Source: JAJAZB01 sp964244295
GTDB lineage: Bacteria; Bacteroidota; Bacteroidia; Cytophagales; Spirosomataceae
DNA: 64,000 nucleotides
NCBI GenBank assembly: GCA_964244295.1
Contig: CAXTIG010000006.1
Span: 1 to 64,000, forward strand
Direction of reading: 5' to 3'
Shown: positions 7,425-16,346 of the stretch, piece after piece
How positions within the stretch are numbered: position 1 is the first letter of the stretch
Layout: every line of letters starts with the position of its first letter
Made by a program: the position numbers and the translations under genes
The notes under the pieces: model-generated
Databases searched by the model: none
The model's input: only the letters and a program-made list of their open reading frames with translations
Told to the model about the DNA's origin: nothing

Positions 7425-10400
7425 TCAAAACCCTAAATTCAGCCCCACCGCCACGGTGCGGGTGGTGGGATACGCGTTGAGTTCGATGCCGGAGTCGAGC
7501 GGGCCACCGGGGAGTTCGGGGCTGAACCCGCTGAATCGCTTGAACGTGACCAGGTTCTGGCCGGTGAGGTAAAGCCGGGCCGTCTGGAATTTAATCCGTT
7601 CCAGCAGCCCGGTGGGGAGGGCGTAGCCCAGCGTGAGGTTGTTGAGGCGGATGAACGAGCCGGATTCGATGAAGTACGTCGAAGCGGGCGTGGCGGCGGT
7701 AATCAGGCGGGGGTCGGTGGTCGAGGGGGCATCCTGCTTCCAGCGGGCATCGGCGTAGGCGGCTTCGATGTTGTCGGCGTTTTCGAAGCGGAAGGCTTTC
7801 TTGCCGTTGTAAATCTGGTTGCCCGCGTTGCCGTACACGTCGGCGGTAAGGTCGAAACCTCCGAACGTCAGGCCCGCGTTGATGCCGTAGTAGAGTTTGG
7901 GCTGGTACGACCCGGCGTAAATCCGGTCGTTGGCGTCGATAAGGTTGTTTCCGTCGATGTCTTCGTAGCGGAGGTCGCCGGGCCGGACGTTGGCGCGGGT
8001 GCCAAACACCGGAGAAACGTCGATTTCGGCTTGATTTTGGAAAACGCCGAGGACGTTAAGTACGTGAAAACTGCCGACCGGCTGGCCGTTGTCGCTGCGC
8101 GTCACCAGCCCCTGCTGCCCCACCGCCCCGGCCAGCAAAGCCTGCCCACCGTTCAGCCCGACGAGTTGGTTGCGGTTGAAGGTGACGTTGCCGCCGAGGG
8201 TGTACCCGATTTTTTCGCCCAGATTCCCTTTCCAGTTGAGCGAAAACTCCACGCCCCGGTTCTGAAACGAAGCGATGTTGGTCAAATACTGGTTGTCGGG
8301 GTCGCCGAAAATGGCCGGGATGATTTGGAAGGCCAGCGCGTCGCGGGTGGTTTTGCTGTAGTAATCGAGTTCGCCGGTGAGGCGGTTATCGAGCAAGCCA
8401 AACTCCAGCCCGATGTCGAATTGCTGGGTACGTTCCCACTTCAGGCCCTGGTCTTTGATGTCCTGAATGGCCGTGCCGAGCGTCTGCGCGTTGTTGAAAA
8501 AGTAGGGAATGTTGACGGCGGCGGTGAGGATGTACGCGCTGCTTTCGATGTTGTCGTTCCCCAAAATTCCCCAGCTTCCGCGCAGTTTCAGCAGGTTGAC
8601 GAGGTCCTGGCTTTTTAGGAACGCTTCATCCGAAATCACCCAGCCCAGTCCCACGGTGGGGAAATAGCCCCATTTTTCCCGGAACTTGGAACTGCCGTCG
8701 GCCCGCAGCGAGGCGTTGAACAGGTATTTTCCCCCAAAACTGTAGTTGAGCCGCGTCACGAACGACTGGCGGGTCTGGAGGTCGCCGCCGCTGTTGTTGG
8801 TGAGTTGGGAGTCAGGGTTGCCCAGGCCGAGGTACCACTGGTCGGGGTTGTTGGGCACGTTGATGCGGGCACCGGAAATGAAATCGGAGGTAAACCGCTC
8901 CGTCACGCTCCCCAGCAGGAAGGTCACCGAATGCTCCCCGAAGGTTTTGTCGGCGGTGAGGGTGTTGTCGAAAATGTACCGCAGCGATTTGTTCTCGCTC
9001 AGGTTGAGCTGGCTGTTCTGGCGGCGCTGGTTGCCGCCCGCCGTGATGAACGTCACGGCGTCGTTTTCAAAAGCGCGGGCGTAGGTGCGGTCGCGGTTGA
9101 AGACCAGGTCGGCGTTGAAGGCCGTGTGCAGCCGCAGCCAGGTGACGGGCAGGTAATCGAGGCTCAGGTTGCCCTGCAAGCGGTTGTTGAGGATGCGCCG
9201 ATCGACGGATTCGATGGACAGCAGCGGATTGCCGACGTTGCCGAAGGCCGAGAGGTTGCCGTACCGCTCATCCACCCTGGCGGGCACGATGGGCGAGGCC
9301 CGGTACACGCTCTGGTAAATACCCCCCACGTCGGCGGCTCTTTCGTTACCCCTCGAAAATGAAAGCTGATTGCCAAAGGTGAGGTTATCGGCCAGTTTGA
9401 CTTCGTTGTTCGCTCGGAAGGTCAACCGACGGAAGTCGTTGGTTTTCACCACCCCGAAATCGGTAAACACGCCCCCGCTGAAGAAAAACGTGTTGCGCTC
9501 GCCCCCACCCGAAATCGACAGGTTGTGGCTCGACTGCGGCGCGTTGCGCAGCACTTCGTCGTACCAGTTGGTGGTTTGGTCGGAGGTGAGCGGCGGGTTG
9601 CTGACGTTCAGGGTCGGCGCGGCGTCCCGGAGGTAGCTAACGTACTGGTCCCGATTCGCCATATCCACCAGGTTGGCCGCCTGCCGGAAGCCCACGTTGG
9701 CGTCGTAGCGCACTTGCGTGGCCCCCGATTTTCCCTTGCGGGTGGTGATGAGCACCACGCCGTTGGCCGCCCGAACGCCGTAAATCGCCGCCGAGGCGTC
9801 TTTCAGCACTTCCAGGCTCAGGATGTCGTTGGTGTTGATGTTGCGGATGTCGTCGGTCAGCACGCCGTCCACCACGTACAGCGGGCTAACTCCGGCCAGG
9901 GCGGAGCCGACGCCCCGCACCCGAATCTGGGGCTGGGTGTTGGGCTGGCCGGAGGCGATAATCTGTACCCCGGCCACCTTGCTTTGCAGGGCCTGCGTGG
10001 GCGTCTGAACCGGGTATTTGATGAGGTCTTCGCCCGCTACTTTGGCAATCGAGCCGGTCACGTCGCGCTTGCGCTGGGTGCCGTAGCCCACCACCACCAC
10101 TTCGTTGAGGGCCTGGGCGTCCTCAACCAGCGAGACGTTCAGCGTGGTTTGACTCCCCACCGTAATTTCCTGCGGCACGTAGCCGACGAAGCTGAATACC
10201 AGCACGTCGGTCGCGGCGGCGTTGAGTTGGAAGGTGCCGTCGGCGGCGGTAGTCGTGCCCCGCGTGGTGCCTTTGATGGCGACGGTTACGCCGGGGATGG
10301 ATTGGTTCTGGACGGCATCCACCACCTTGCCCGTCACGGCGATGCCGGTGGTTTGGGCCTGCGCCGTGCCGAGGAACAACCCGCCCAGCAGCAGAAAAAG

Positions 10401-10454
10401 CAGCAGCAGGCGCATTCGCCGACCGGATGAATCGGGTAAAAAAAGTTGGTTCAT
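7425..10454 (-). CDS. SusC/RagA family TonB-linked outer-membrane transporter
   Basis: A 1009-aa TonB-dependent transporter. Order: signal peptide (LLLFLLLGGLFLGTAQAQ), CarboxypepD_reg-like domain (about residues 37-115, GKVVDAVQNQSIPGVTVAIKG), TonB box region EVVVVGYG, plug domain (ALQSKVAGVQII through SPLYVVDGVL and SLEVLKDASAAIYGVRAANG), then a 22-strand barrel ending in VAVGLNLGF with a terminal Phe. It imports glycan fragments captured by the SusD protein using the TonB-ExbBD system. With susD and the GH144-like gene downstream it forms a compact polysaccharide utilisation locus. No anti-sigma/sigma pair or hybrid sensor regulator lies next to it. Confidence 0.96.
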   Translation of the reverse strand: MNQLFLPDSSGRRMRLLLLFLLLGGLFLGTAQAQTTGIAVTGKVVDAVQNQSIPGVTVAIKGTTRGTTTAADGTFQLNAAATDVLVFSFVGYVPQEITVGSQTTLNVSLVEDAQALNEVVVVGYGTQRKRDVTGSIAKVAGEDLIKYPVQTPTQALQSKVAGVQIIASGQPNTQPQIRVRGVGSALAGVSPLYVVDGVLTDDIRNINTNDILSLEVLKDASAAIYGVRAANGVVLITTRKGKSGATQVRYDANVGFRQAANLVDMANRDQYVSYLRDAAPTLNVSNPPLTSDQTTNWYDEVLRNAPQSSHNLSISGGGERNTFFFSGGVFTDFGVVKTNDFRRLTFRANNEVKLADNLTFGNQLSFSRGNERAADVGGIYQSVYRASPIVPARVDERYGNLSAFGNVGNPLLSIESVDRRILNNRLQGNLSLDYLPVTWLRLHTAFNADLVFNRDRTYARAFENDAVTFITAGGNQRRQNSQLNLSENKSLRYIFDNTLTADKTFGEHSVTFLLGSVTERFTSDFISGARINVPNNPDQWYLGLGNPDSQLTNNSGGDLQTRQSFVTRLNYSFGGKYLFNASLRADGSSKFREKWGYFPTVGLGWVISDEAFLKSQDLVNLLKLRGSWGILGNDNIESSAYILTAAVNIPYFFNNAQTLGTAIQDIKDQGLKWERTQQFDIGLEFGLLDNRLTGELDYYSKTTRDALAFQIIPAIFGDPDNQYLTNIASFQNRGVEFSLNWKGNLGEKIGYTLGGNVTFNRNQLVGLNGGQALLAGAVGQQGLVTRSDNGQPVGSFHVLNVLGVFQNQAEIDVSPVFGTRANVRPGDLRYEDIDGNNLIDANDRIYAGSYQPKLYYGINAGLTFGGFDLTADVYGNAGNQIYNGKKAFRFENADNIEAAYADARWKQDAPSTTDPRLITAATPASTYFIESGSFIRLNNLTLGYALPTGLLERIKFQTARLYLTGQNLVTFKRFSGFSPELPGGPLDSGIELNAYPTTRTVAVGLNLGF

Positions 10455-10787
10455 GAGGTTTTTAGTTTGGTTGAAACAGCGTAGAACGCCAAGCGGAAGG
10501 CCGTGGCAAGACTGAAATAAATCTCGTTTTTTAGCGAAAAAATCTATTCCCGGACGGATTCTTTCCCCACTCCATCGCCGGATTCAGCGCGGCACGCGGG
10601 CCTCCCGACCTCCCGCGAAGGGCTGCGGAGGCAGGCCCAATTTTTAAGAACCAGGCAAGAACCCCCTGACCTCCAGAACTTCCCTGATTGAGCGGTTCGA
10701 CGGGGAATAAAAACGGGAGCAAGCACGTAAAGGCACCGGGCAACCCACTTTTCTGCACCAAATGCTGCCCTGGCAGTACCTATGCCC
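10455..10787. other. Non-coding gap upstream of susC
   Basis: About 330 nt between susC and the DUF72 gene (both minus strand). It should hold the susC promoter, but I cannot point to a clear TTTG/TAnnTTTG pair on the minus strand. No gene, tRNA or strong hairpin is visible; open frames here are short and not protein-like. Confidence 0.5.
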
Positions 10788-11513
10788 CTACCCCACCATC
10801 CACCGCAGCGTCTCCGCGTTCCGCACGGCATTTCCATCCCCGTCGTTGTTGAAATACACGTACACGTCCTTTCCCGTCGCAGCCCATTCCCGGATGCGGT
10901 CGGCCCACCAGCGGAGGTCGTTGTCGGAGTAGGAACCGCCGTAGAGGTGGTCGAAATCCGGGCCGTGCAGGCGCAGGTACACGAAGGAAGCCGTGGCCCG
11001 GAGGACGCAGGGCAGGTGCGCTCCGCTCATCACGCAGTACGCCGCCCGGTGGCGTTCGAGCAACTGAAACACGGCCTCGTCGTGCCAACTGGAGTGTCGA
11101 AACTCCACGGCGACGCGCATCCAGTCGGGCACCTGGCGCAGGAAATAGTCCAGCCGGGCGTCGTCGCGGGGGTGGTTGGGCGAGAGTTGCACCAGCAGCA
11201 CGGCCCGCTTGTGGCGCAGTTCATGCCAGCAGGCTTTGATGCGCTCAATCCACACTTCGGGCGCGTAGAGTTTTTTGGCGTGGGTGAGGCCGCGCGGGGC
11301 TTTCACGGTCAACTGGAAGTGTTCGGGCAGGCGCCGTCGCCAACTGGCAAACGTGCCCAGCTTGGGCCAGCGGTAAAAACTGCTGTTGAGTTCAACGGTC
11401 TGAAAGCGCTGGACGTAGTAGCCAAGCCGGTCGTGGACGGGCGTGTCGGGCGGGTACAGCACCCCCTGCCAATGGTCGTAACTCCAGCCGGAGGTGCCGA
11501 TGTGAATACTCAT
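10788..11513 (-). CDS. DUF72 domain protein (YecE-like TIM barrel)
   Basis: A 241-aa protein that matches the DUF72 family throughout: N-terminal IHIGTSGWSYDHWQGVLYP, then ELNSSFYRWP, FQLTVKAPRGLTHAKKL, LVQLSPN, VAVEFRHSSWHDEAV, FVYLRLHGPD, and the C-terminal VYVYFNNDGDGNAVRNAETL. The fold is a TIM barrel and the biochemical role is unknown. It is complete and no signal peptide is seen, so it is cytoplasmic. It is probably a single transcription unit. Confidence 0.92.
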   Translation of the reverse strand: MSIHIGTSGWSYDHWQGVLYPPDTPVHDRLGYYVQRFQTVELNSSFYRWPKLGTFASWRRRLPEHFQLTVKAPRGLTHAKKLYAPEVWIERIKACWHELRHKRAVLLVQLSPNHPRDDARLDYFLRQVPDWMRVAVEFRHSSWHDEAVFQLLERHRAAYCVMSGAHLPCVLRATASFVYLRLHGPDFDHLYGGSYSDNDLRWWADRIREWAATGKDVYVYFNNDGDGNAVRNAETLRWMVG

Positions 11514-11531
11514 GGAAAGAGAAGAGAGCCG

Positions 11532-11585
11532 AGAGAATAGAGTAGAGTGAAATTCCGTGCCATTGAAGACTCTGCTCTATCCTCT
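11532..11585. repeat. Imperfect inverted repeat, AGAGAATAGAGTAGAGT type
   Basis: Arms 11532-11548 and 11569-11585 pair at 15 of 17 positions within a purine/pyrimidine-rich tract. A similar 'GAGTAGAGAGGATAGAG' tract occurs at 52876-52914 with a mirrored partner near 53030-53060. Possibly a terminator or attenuator. Confidence 0.55.
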
Positions 11586-11604
11586 ATCCACTCTACTCTC
11601 TTCT

Positions 11605-12753
11605 CTATCTTTCTACCAACTTCATGACCGCTTCGTCGCCAAGCACGGCCTGAGCGGGGCGGGGATGTTCGGCGTTGAACACTTGTAATTCCGCCGGGGT
11701 AAGCAGCCGGTTCGGGCTTTCGTCCACCGTGCCGTTTTTCAAGACCCGGTTCAGGTCGAGTTTCAGGTGTTTGGCCAGAAACCGGTACGCCACCTGGCGC
11801 TTGCTGGGGCCGTAGTCGTGGCCTTCGGTGGGCAGGTGTACGTTTTCCAACTGGTTTTCAGCCCCGTAAAAACGGTAGATGGTTTGGAGGTGCGGAAACT
11901 CCACGTCGGGCGTATTTTTTGTCCAGTCCTTCCCGTCCGACACCAGCAGCAGGGGCCGGGGCGCGGCCAGCGCAGCGATTTCCACGTTGCTGGTCTGGTG
12001 CGTGGGGCGCACGTGGATCGGCATTCCGCTCTCGCAGACGCAGCCCCCGAAAAAGTGCGCCGACACCATCACCACCGGCACCGCTACCTTCACGCGCGAG
12101 TCGAGCGCGGTGAGCAAAAAGGTTTGCGTCCCCCCACCCGACTCGCCCGAAACGCCCACGCGGGCCGTGTCCACCTCGGGCAGGCTGGTCAGAAAATCGA
12201 GCGCCCGGAGGCTGTTAAGGGTCTGGATCTGGAGCGCCTTCGGGAGTTTGTGGGCGCACTGCTGCGAGTCGCCGTAACCAAGCATATCGTACACGAACAC
12301 CACGGCCCCCATCCGGGCCAGCGTCGCGCAACGCTGTTGGGTCTGCTCGACAAAACGGGCGTCCTGGTTGGCCGTGTGTCCGTGCGGACAGAGCACCGCC
12401 GCTGTTTTACCGCTCTGGTTCAGGGGCCGGTACAAATTTCCCGTCACGAAAAAGCCCGGCAGACTCTCGAAGGCCACGTTCTCAACGGTGTAACCGTCCA
12501 GCTTCTTCACGCTATGCCGAATGGGTTGCAGTGGGGCGAAGGCAGGTTGGTCGGGCAGTTCCATCCCTTCGCGTAGGCCCCGCCGAATCAATGCGGCGCG
12601 GGCTTCCCAGGTAGCGCGGTCGGAATAGGTTTGGGCGACGGCGCGGAGTGCTTCCGCGCCCTGGGCTTCGGTGAAAAAAGCACCCTGGCGGAGTTGGGCG
12701 GTGGCCGTTTGGGCGAGAAAAACGACGATGAAATTCAGAAAAAGGGTTCTCAC
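11605..12753 (-). CDS. Secreted alpha/beta hydrolase, acetyl-xylan-esterase-like
   Basis: A 382-aa protein with a short signal peptide (MRTLFLNFIVVFLAQTATAQ). The alpha/beta-hydrolase core starts near residue 85 (FFVTGNLYRPL, AVLCPHGHTAN). The nucleophile elbow is GVSGESGGGTQ, the acid probably the Asp in LVSDGKDW, and the histidine is in PTEGHDYGPSKR. The architecture fits the acetyl-xylan-esterase/dienelactone-hydrolase-like enzymes common in Bacteroidota and Planctomycetes. The substrate is likely an acetylated or other esterified glycan (inferred). It is not clearly linked to the nearby SusC/D locus because of the DUF72 gene and gaps between them. Confidence 0.75.
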   Translation of the reverse strand: MRTLFLNFIVVFLAQTATAQLRQGAFFTEAQGAEALRAVAQTYSDRATWEARAALIRRGLREGMELPDQPAFAPLQPIRHSVKKLDGYTVENVAFESLPGFFVTGNLYRPLNQSGKTAAVLCPHGHTANQDARFVEQTQQRCATLARMGAVVFVYDMLGYGDSQQCAHKLPKALQIQTLNSLRALDFLTSLPEVDTARVGVSGESGGGTQTFLLTALDSRVKVAVPVVMVSAHFFGGCVCESGMPIHVRPTHQTSNVEIAALAAPRPLLLVSDGKDWTKNTPDVEFPHLQTIYRFYGAENQLENVHLPTEGHDYGPSKRQVAYRFLAKHLKLDLNRVLKNGTVDESPNRLLTPAELQVFNAEHPRPAQAVLGDEAVMKLVER

Positions 12754-12763
12754 AGAGAAGCTG

Positions 12764-12841
12764 TTTAGGGTTTTGAAAAGAAGGGGTTTGTCATCCCTCC
12801 TTTCGTCGGGATGACAAACCCCTTCTTTTCAAAACCCTAAA
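12764..12841. repeat. Perfect 34-bp inverted repeat, 10-nt loop
   Basis: Arms 12764-12797 and 12808-12841 match exactly over 34 bp. The inner part ends in TTTGTCATCCC, the shared GTCATCC theme; the outer part (TTTAGGGTTTTGAAAAGAAG) is unique here. It lies between two minus-strand genes, downstream of the lipoprotein gene, so it is a candidate terminator. Confidence 0.85.
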
Positions 12842-12869
12842 TCTGCGGAAATCTGTGAGAAATCCCTAC

Positions 12870-13856
12870 TCATTTAAACCGCTGAATGCTGTAATCCCGC
12901 GATTGCAACAAACCGGGGTTCATGGCCATGCCCGCCGCGCTCACCTCGCCGATGCGGGCGTTGATCGAATAAATCTGCCCGCCCACTTCCACGTTGGTAG
13001 TCGCCTGGCTGTACCCGAAGCCGTCAGTTTTCACGAGCGCCGCCGATTGCCAGTTGTCGGTGCTGCGCACTTGGGTCACGAGGCTACCCTGTCCATTGAC
13101 CACGTAGAGGTCGTTGCCCACGAGCGTCATCCCATCGCCGCCCGCCACGGCGTTGCTAAACCCGGCTACTTCCGTGATGGCGTTGCCGTTGCGCAAATCG
13201 ATTTTAAACAGTTTACTCGCGTTGGTCTTGACGGCCAGCAGGTAGCCGTTGGGGTGGTACACGATGCCGTTAAGGTTGATCATCATCCCCGAAAAACGCG
13301 GGTCGTTGACCAAAATACTGGCCTGCCCGCTGGACGTGACTTTGTAAATCACGGGGGCAAACGAGTCAGTCACGTAGGCATTTCCCTGGTCGTCGATGGC
13401 GACGTCGTTGGCAAAATGCGGTACGCCGGGCAGCAGGTCGTCGAGGTCCACGCGGCGATCCAACTGGCGGGTATCGAGGTTGAAGACGAACAACTCCGCC
13501 GTTTTACCGGCGGTAGCGGGCGAACTTTTCACCGAAACGCCCATGTCACCGTTGACCACGTACAGCGATTCGTTGCGGACGTGGATGCCGATGCTGCTGA
13601 TGAGTTGGGGATGACTCAGAAAATCCTCGTAACGGCCGTCGGCAGCCACGGTTCCGATTTTTCCCTGGGTAATCGAACTGACCAGAAACCGCCCGGCGCG
13701 CGGCGAGTACGTGATGCCTTCGGGGTACAGCCGCTCGGCGATGAAATTGGTGCGCTCCTGGAAGCCCGGCGTGGGCGGGAGATTGTGGTCAGTGCAGGCG
13801 GACAGCGCCAGGGACACGATGACGGCAACGGCAACGGCGAGAACTTGTTTTTTCAT
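12870..13856 (-). CDS. SMP-30/NHL-like beta-propeller lipoprotein
   Basis: A 328-aa protein with the lipoprotein signal MKKQVLAVAVAVIVSLALSAC. The mature part is a six-bladed propeller of the SMP-30/gluconolactonase-like or NHL type: LYPEGITYSPRAGRFLVSS, SIGIHVRNESLYVVNGD, HFANDVAIDDQGNAYVTDS, LNGIVYHPNGYLLAVK and GDGMTLVGNDLYVVNG. Metal-ligand positions typical of SMP-30 lactonases (Glu near the start of blade 1, Asn/Asp in ANDVAIDD) are visible, but no enzyme activity can be claimed. It would face the periplasm or the cell surface. Confidence 0.75.
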   Translation of the reverse strand: MKKQVLAVAVAVIVSLALSACTDHNLPPTPGFQERTNFIAERLYPEGITYSPRAGRFLVSSITQGKIGTVAADGRYEDFLSHPQLISSIGIHVRNESLYVVNGDMGVSVKSSPATAGKTAELFVFNLDTRQLDRRVDLDDLLPGVPHFANDVAIDDQGNAYVTDSFAPVIYKVTSSGQASILVNDPRFSGMMINLNGIVYHPNGYLLAVKTNASKLFKIDLRNGNAITEVAGFSNAVAGGDGMTLVGNDLYVVNGQGSLVTQVRSTDNWQSAALVKTDGFGYSQATTNVEVGGQIYSINARIGEVSAAGMAMNPGLLQSRDYSIQRFK

Positions 13857-14094
13857 GGAAAGCGTACTGATTGTTGATGAATTCGGGCGGATTCTAAAAA
13901 AAACAGTCCGCCCGGCAGGCGGTGATTTTTTGAAAAAGAGCGGCCCATTTTTTACCCGGATCCCCGGCTTCGACCGGTTTTTTTGGGGAAAAAACGAACC
14001 GCCGTCCGCCGGTTTGGCACCGGTTCAGGGTCAGTTTGCTGAGCCGGGCGGCATGGTTTTTACGAACGAGTTGGGTAAACCAACCGATTTTCCC

Positions 14095-14583
14095 ATGTCC
14101 CTTTCCCGCGCCCTGGCCAGCGGCTTCCTCGGAGCCGTGGCCCTCAACCTCCTCCACGAAACCGCCCGGCGCCTCCTGCCCAACGCCCCCCGCGTGGATT
14201 TGCTCGGCGAACGGGCCACTACCCGGTTGCTGAAAAATAGGAACGTCGAACCCCCCACGGGCGACAACCTCTACGTGGTCACCCTGGCGGGCGATGTCGT
14301 TTCCAACGGCCTGTATTTTAGCCTGGTGGGGGTGGGAAAACCCCAGCACGCGCCCCGCACTGGCGCTTTGCTGGGCTTAACGGCGGGGCTGGGCGCGGTT
14401 TTGCTGCCGGGGCCGCTCGGCCTGGGTAAAGCGCCCAGCGCCCGAACGCCCGCCACGGCGGTGATGACGGTGGGCTGGTACCTCGTCGGTGGCTTAGTGG
14501 CCGGCTTGGCCTACCGACGACTGGCCCAGCGCCACCCCAACCCCAGCCGGGTACTGCCCGACGGGCGGGAATGGAATTTTTGA
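14095..14583 (+). CDS. Conserved hypothetical membrane protein
   Basis: About 162 aa from the ATG at 14095 (MSLSRALASGFLGAVALNLL). An alternative in-frame ATG at 14053 would add 14 residues. Hydrophobic segments occur at the N-terminus, around ALLGLTAGLGAVLLPGPLGLG and at VGWYLVGGLVAGLAY. Family-like landmarks are HETARRLLPNAPRVDLLGERA, GDNLYVVTLAGDVVSNGLYFSLVGVG and a C-terminal YRRLAQRHPNP. It resembles a hypothetical inner-membrane family I have seen in Cytophagales, with no known function. It is transcribed divergently from the lipoprotein gene. Confidence 0.65.
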   Translation: MSLSRALASGFLGAVALNLLHETARRLLPNAPRVDLLGERATTRLLKNRNVEPPTGDNLYVVTLAGDVVSNGLYFSLVGVGKPQHAPRTGALLGLTAGLGAVLLPGPLGLGKAPSARTPATAVMTVGWYLVGGLVAGLAYRRLAQRHPNPSRVLPDGREWNF

Positions 14584-14596
14584 AACTGGATCGTCC

Positions 14597-14712
14597 TGTC
14601 ATTCCGACGAAGGAGAAATCCCGTTGGCCCACCTAAGTGTTCGCCGGTAGCCAATAGTTTGGTGCCGCAACGAGCGGAACGCCGCCCGGATTCCTCCTTC
14701 GTCGGAATGACA
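14597..14712. repeat. 25-bp inverted repeat with GTCATTCCGACGAAGGA ends
   Basis: Arms 14597-14621 and 14688-14712 pair at 24 of 25 positions around a 66-nt loop. They belong to the GTCATtCC-type family seen elsewhere in the window. The element lies between two plus-strand genes. Confidence 0.8.
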
Positions 14713-14751
14713 AAAACCAATCGCTGTTTTCATCAACAAACCCAAAACCTC

Positions 14752-15009
14752 ATGGCAACCCAAGATTCATCCAACGAAGACCAAATCCGGGCGAAACAAG
14801 CCATTAGCCCGGCCGGGCTGGGCGACCAATCAGCGGAAGGAACCAGCGGACCGGGGAGTGAAGTCCCCCTGAAGGATGTTCCGCCCACGGACCTGGAAAA
14901 CGAGTACATGGAAGGCGAAAGCGACGACCCGGCGGCCAACGTCCGGCAGTTGCACCCCAACCGCAACGCCGACGGGAAAGTCGACTCCAGCGGTCCGGCG
15001 TATTCCTGA
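14752..15009 (+). CDS. Small acidic hydrophilic protein, unknown function
   Basis: An 85-aa product from the ATG at 14752; a longer frame from 14659 would read through the inverted repeat and is rejected. The sequence is hydrophilic, acidic and low in aromatics, with conserved-looking blocks SPAGLGDQSAEGTSGPGSEVP, DLENEYMEGESDDPAANVRQ and LHPNRN. No signal peptide or membrane segment is seen; it is probably disordered. Proteins of this look occur in Cytophagales as unnamed hypotheticals. A strong hairpin terminator follows directly. Confidence 0.65.
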   Translation: MATQDSSNEDQIRAKQAISPAGLGDQSAEGTSGPGSEVPLKDVPPTDLENEYMEGESDDPAANVRQLHPNRNADGKVDSSGPAYS

Positions 15010-15022
15010 GCGAACGGATTCA

Positions 15023-15058
15023 GCAAGGCGAGCCACCCGTTTGGGTGGCTCGCCTTGC
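15023..15058 (+). terminator. Hairpin terminator before dinB
   Basis: A perfect 16-bp stem, GCAAGGCGAGCCACCC / GGGTGGCTCGCCTTGC, with a 4-nt loop, 14 nt after the stop of the small acidic gene. The T-tract is weak. Confidence 0.8.
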
Positions 15059-15059
15059 G

Positions 15060-15087
15060 TTTGGACCAGCGCCAGGTGTTATTTTTG
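15060..15087 (+). promoter_or_regulatory. Bacteroidota-type promoter for dinB
   Basis: TATTTTTG at 15080-15087 matches the -7 consensus TAnnTTTG exactly, and TTTG at 15060-15063 could be the -33 box (spacer 16 nt, somewhat short). The predicted RNA start is just before the GTG at 15107 and supports that start. Confidence 0.55.
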
Positions 15088-15106
15088 GGGAACTCCCTTC
15101 CGCGCC

Positions 15107-16186
15107 GTGTCCGGTTCGCCCCGAAAAATCATCCACGTCGACATGGACGCGTTTTACGCGTCGGTGGAACAACGCGACAACCCGACGTTGCGCGGCAAGC
15201 CGCTGGCCGTCGGCGGGAGCCGGGAGCGGGGCGTGGTGGCGGCGGCCAGTTACGAGGCGCGGGCCTTCGGGGTGCGCTCGGCGATGGCTTCGGTGGTGGC
15301 CTTGCGAAAATGCCCGCAGCTACTTTTTACCCGGCCCCGCTTCGAGGTGTACAAGGCGGTATCGGTTCAGATTCGGGAAATCTTTGCGGAATACACCCCG
15401 CTCATTGAGCCGCTTTCGCTCGACGAAGCCTACCTCGACGTGACCGAGAATTTGAAGGGCATCGACTCCGCGACTGAAATTGCCCGGCAACTCAAGGCCC
15501 GCATCAAAGCCGAAACCGACCTGACGGCCTCGGCGGGGGTGTCGTACAACAAGTTTCTGGCTAAACTCGCCTCCGATTTTCGCAAACCCGATGGGCTGTA
15601 CGTCATCAAACCCGCTCAGGGCCTGGCCTTTGTGGAGCCGCTGCCCGTCGGGGCTTTTCACGGCATCGGCCCCGTCACGGCGGAGAAGCTGAACGGGCTG
15701 GGAATTTTCACGGGCCTCGATTTGCGCCAGCAGAGCGAGGATTTTCTACGCCAGCACTTCGGCAAGGCGGGCGGTTACTATTTTCACATCGCTCGCGCCG
15801 AGGACGACCGCCCCGTCAACCCCGACCGCATCCGCAAATCGGTCGGTTCGGAAAATACCTTCGACCGCGATTTGGAAACCCGCGCCGAACTCGAAGCGGG
15901 CCTGCTTCCCCTACTGGCCGACGTGTGGCGTTACTGCGAACGCAGCCAGGTGTACGGCCGCACGGTGACGCTGAAGGTGAAATACGCCGACTTCCAGCAA
16001 ATTACCCGCAGCCGGAGCACCTTCGCCCCCATCATCCAGCAGGATTTTTTTGAAAAAATCGCGTTCGAACTCCTCGACGCCCTCCTGCCCGTGCCCAAAG
16101 GCGTGCGCCTGCTGGGGGCCACCCTCTCCAACCTCGAAACCGACGACGAGCCGGAAGGCAAGCAGTTGACGTTGAGGTTTCAATGA
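15107..16186 (+). CDS. dinB: DNA polymerase IV (Y-family translesion polymerase)
   Basis: About 359 aa from the GTG at 15107 (VSGSPRKIIHVDMDAFYASV). The longer upstream frame overlaps the previous gene and its terminator and is rejected. The Y-family catalytic palm is complete: HVDMDAFYASVE (first Asp), RERGVVAAASYEARAFGVRS, and PLSLDEAYLDVT (second Asp/Glu pair). The HhH thumb (GIGPVTAEKLNGLGI) and little-finger domain follow. The C-terminus (KQLTLRF) could be a clamp-binding peptide of the QLxLF type. The enzyme copies past damaged bases. A GTG start and a promoter just upstream make this a single-gene unit. Confidence 0.96.
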   Translation: MSGSPRKIIHVDMDAFYASVEQRDNPTLRGKPLAVGGSRERGVVAAASYEARAFGVRSAMASVVALRKCPQLLFTRPRFEVYKAVSVQIREIFAEYTPLIEPLSLDEAYLDVTENLKGIDSATEIARQLKARIKAETDLTASAGVSYNKFLAKLASDFRKPDGLYVIKPAQGLAFVEPLPVGAFHGIGPVTAEKLNGLGIFTGLDLRQQSEDFLRQHFGKAGGYYFHIARAEDDRPVNPDRIRKSVGSENTFDRDLETRAELEAGLLPLLADVWRYCERSQVYGRTVTLKVKYADFQQITRSRSTFAPIIQQDFFEKIAFELLDALLPVPKGVRLLGATLSNLETDDEPEGKQLTLRFQ

Positions 16187-16187
16187 A

Positions 16188-16259
16188 TGAATGAGAGAAT
16201 GAGTGAATGAAAGAATAAAATGCTTCAGCTATTCTTTCATTCACTCATTCTCTCATTCA
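16188..16259. repeat. Perfect 30-bp inverted repeat after dinB
   Basis: Arms 16188-16217 and 16230-16259 are exact over 30 bp with a 12-nt loop. They are built from TGAATGAGAGAATGAGTGAA repeats and start 1 nt after the dinB stop. Candidate terminator. Confidence 0.85.
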
Positions 16260-16346
16260 CTCCTTGTTAAAGAAACCTAACGGCCTAAACCCCGGCGGGG
16301 GCAGCGCTTCAAAGAGGCAGTTTTCACCAATTATTTCTTAACGACC

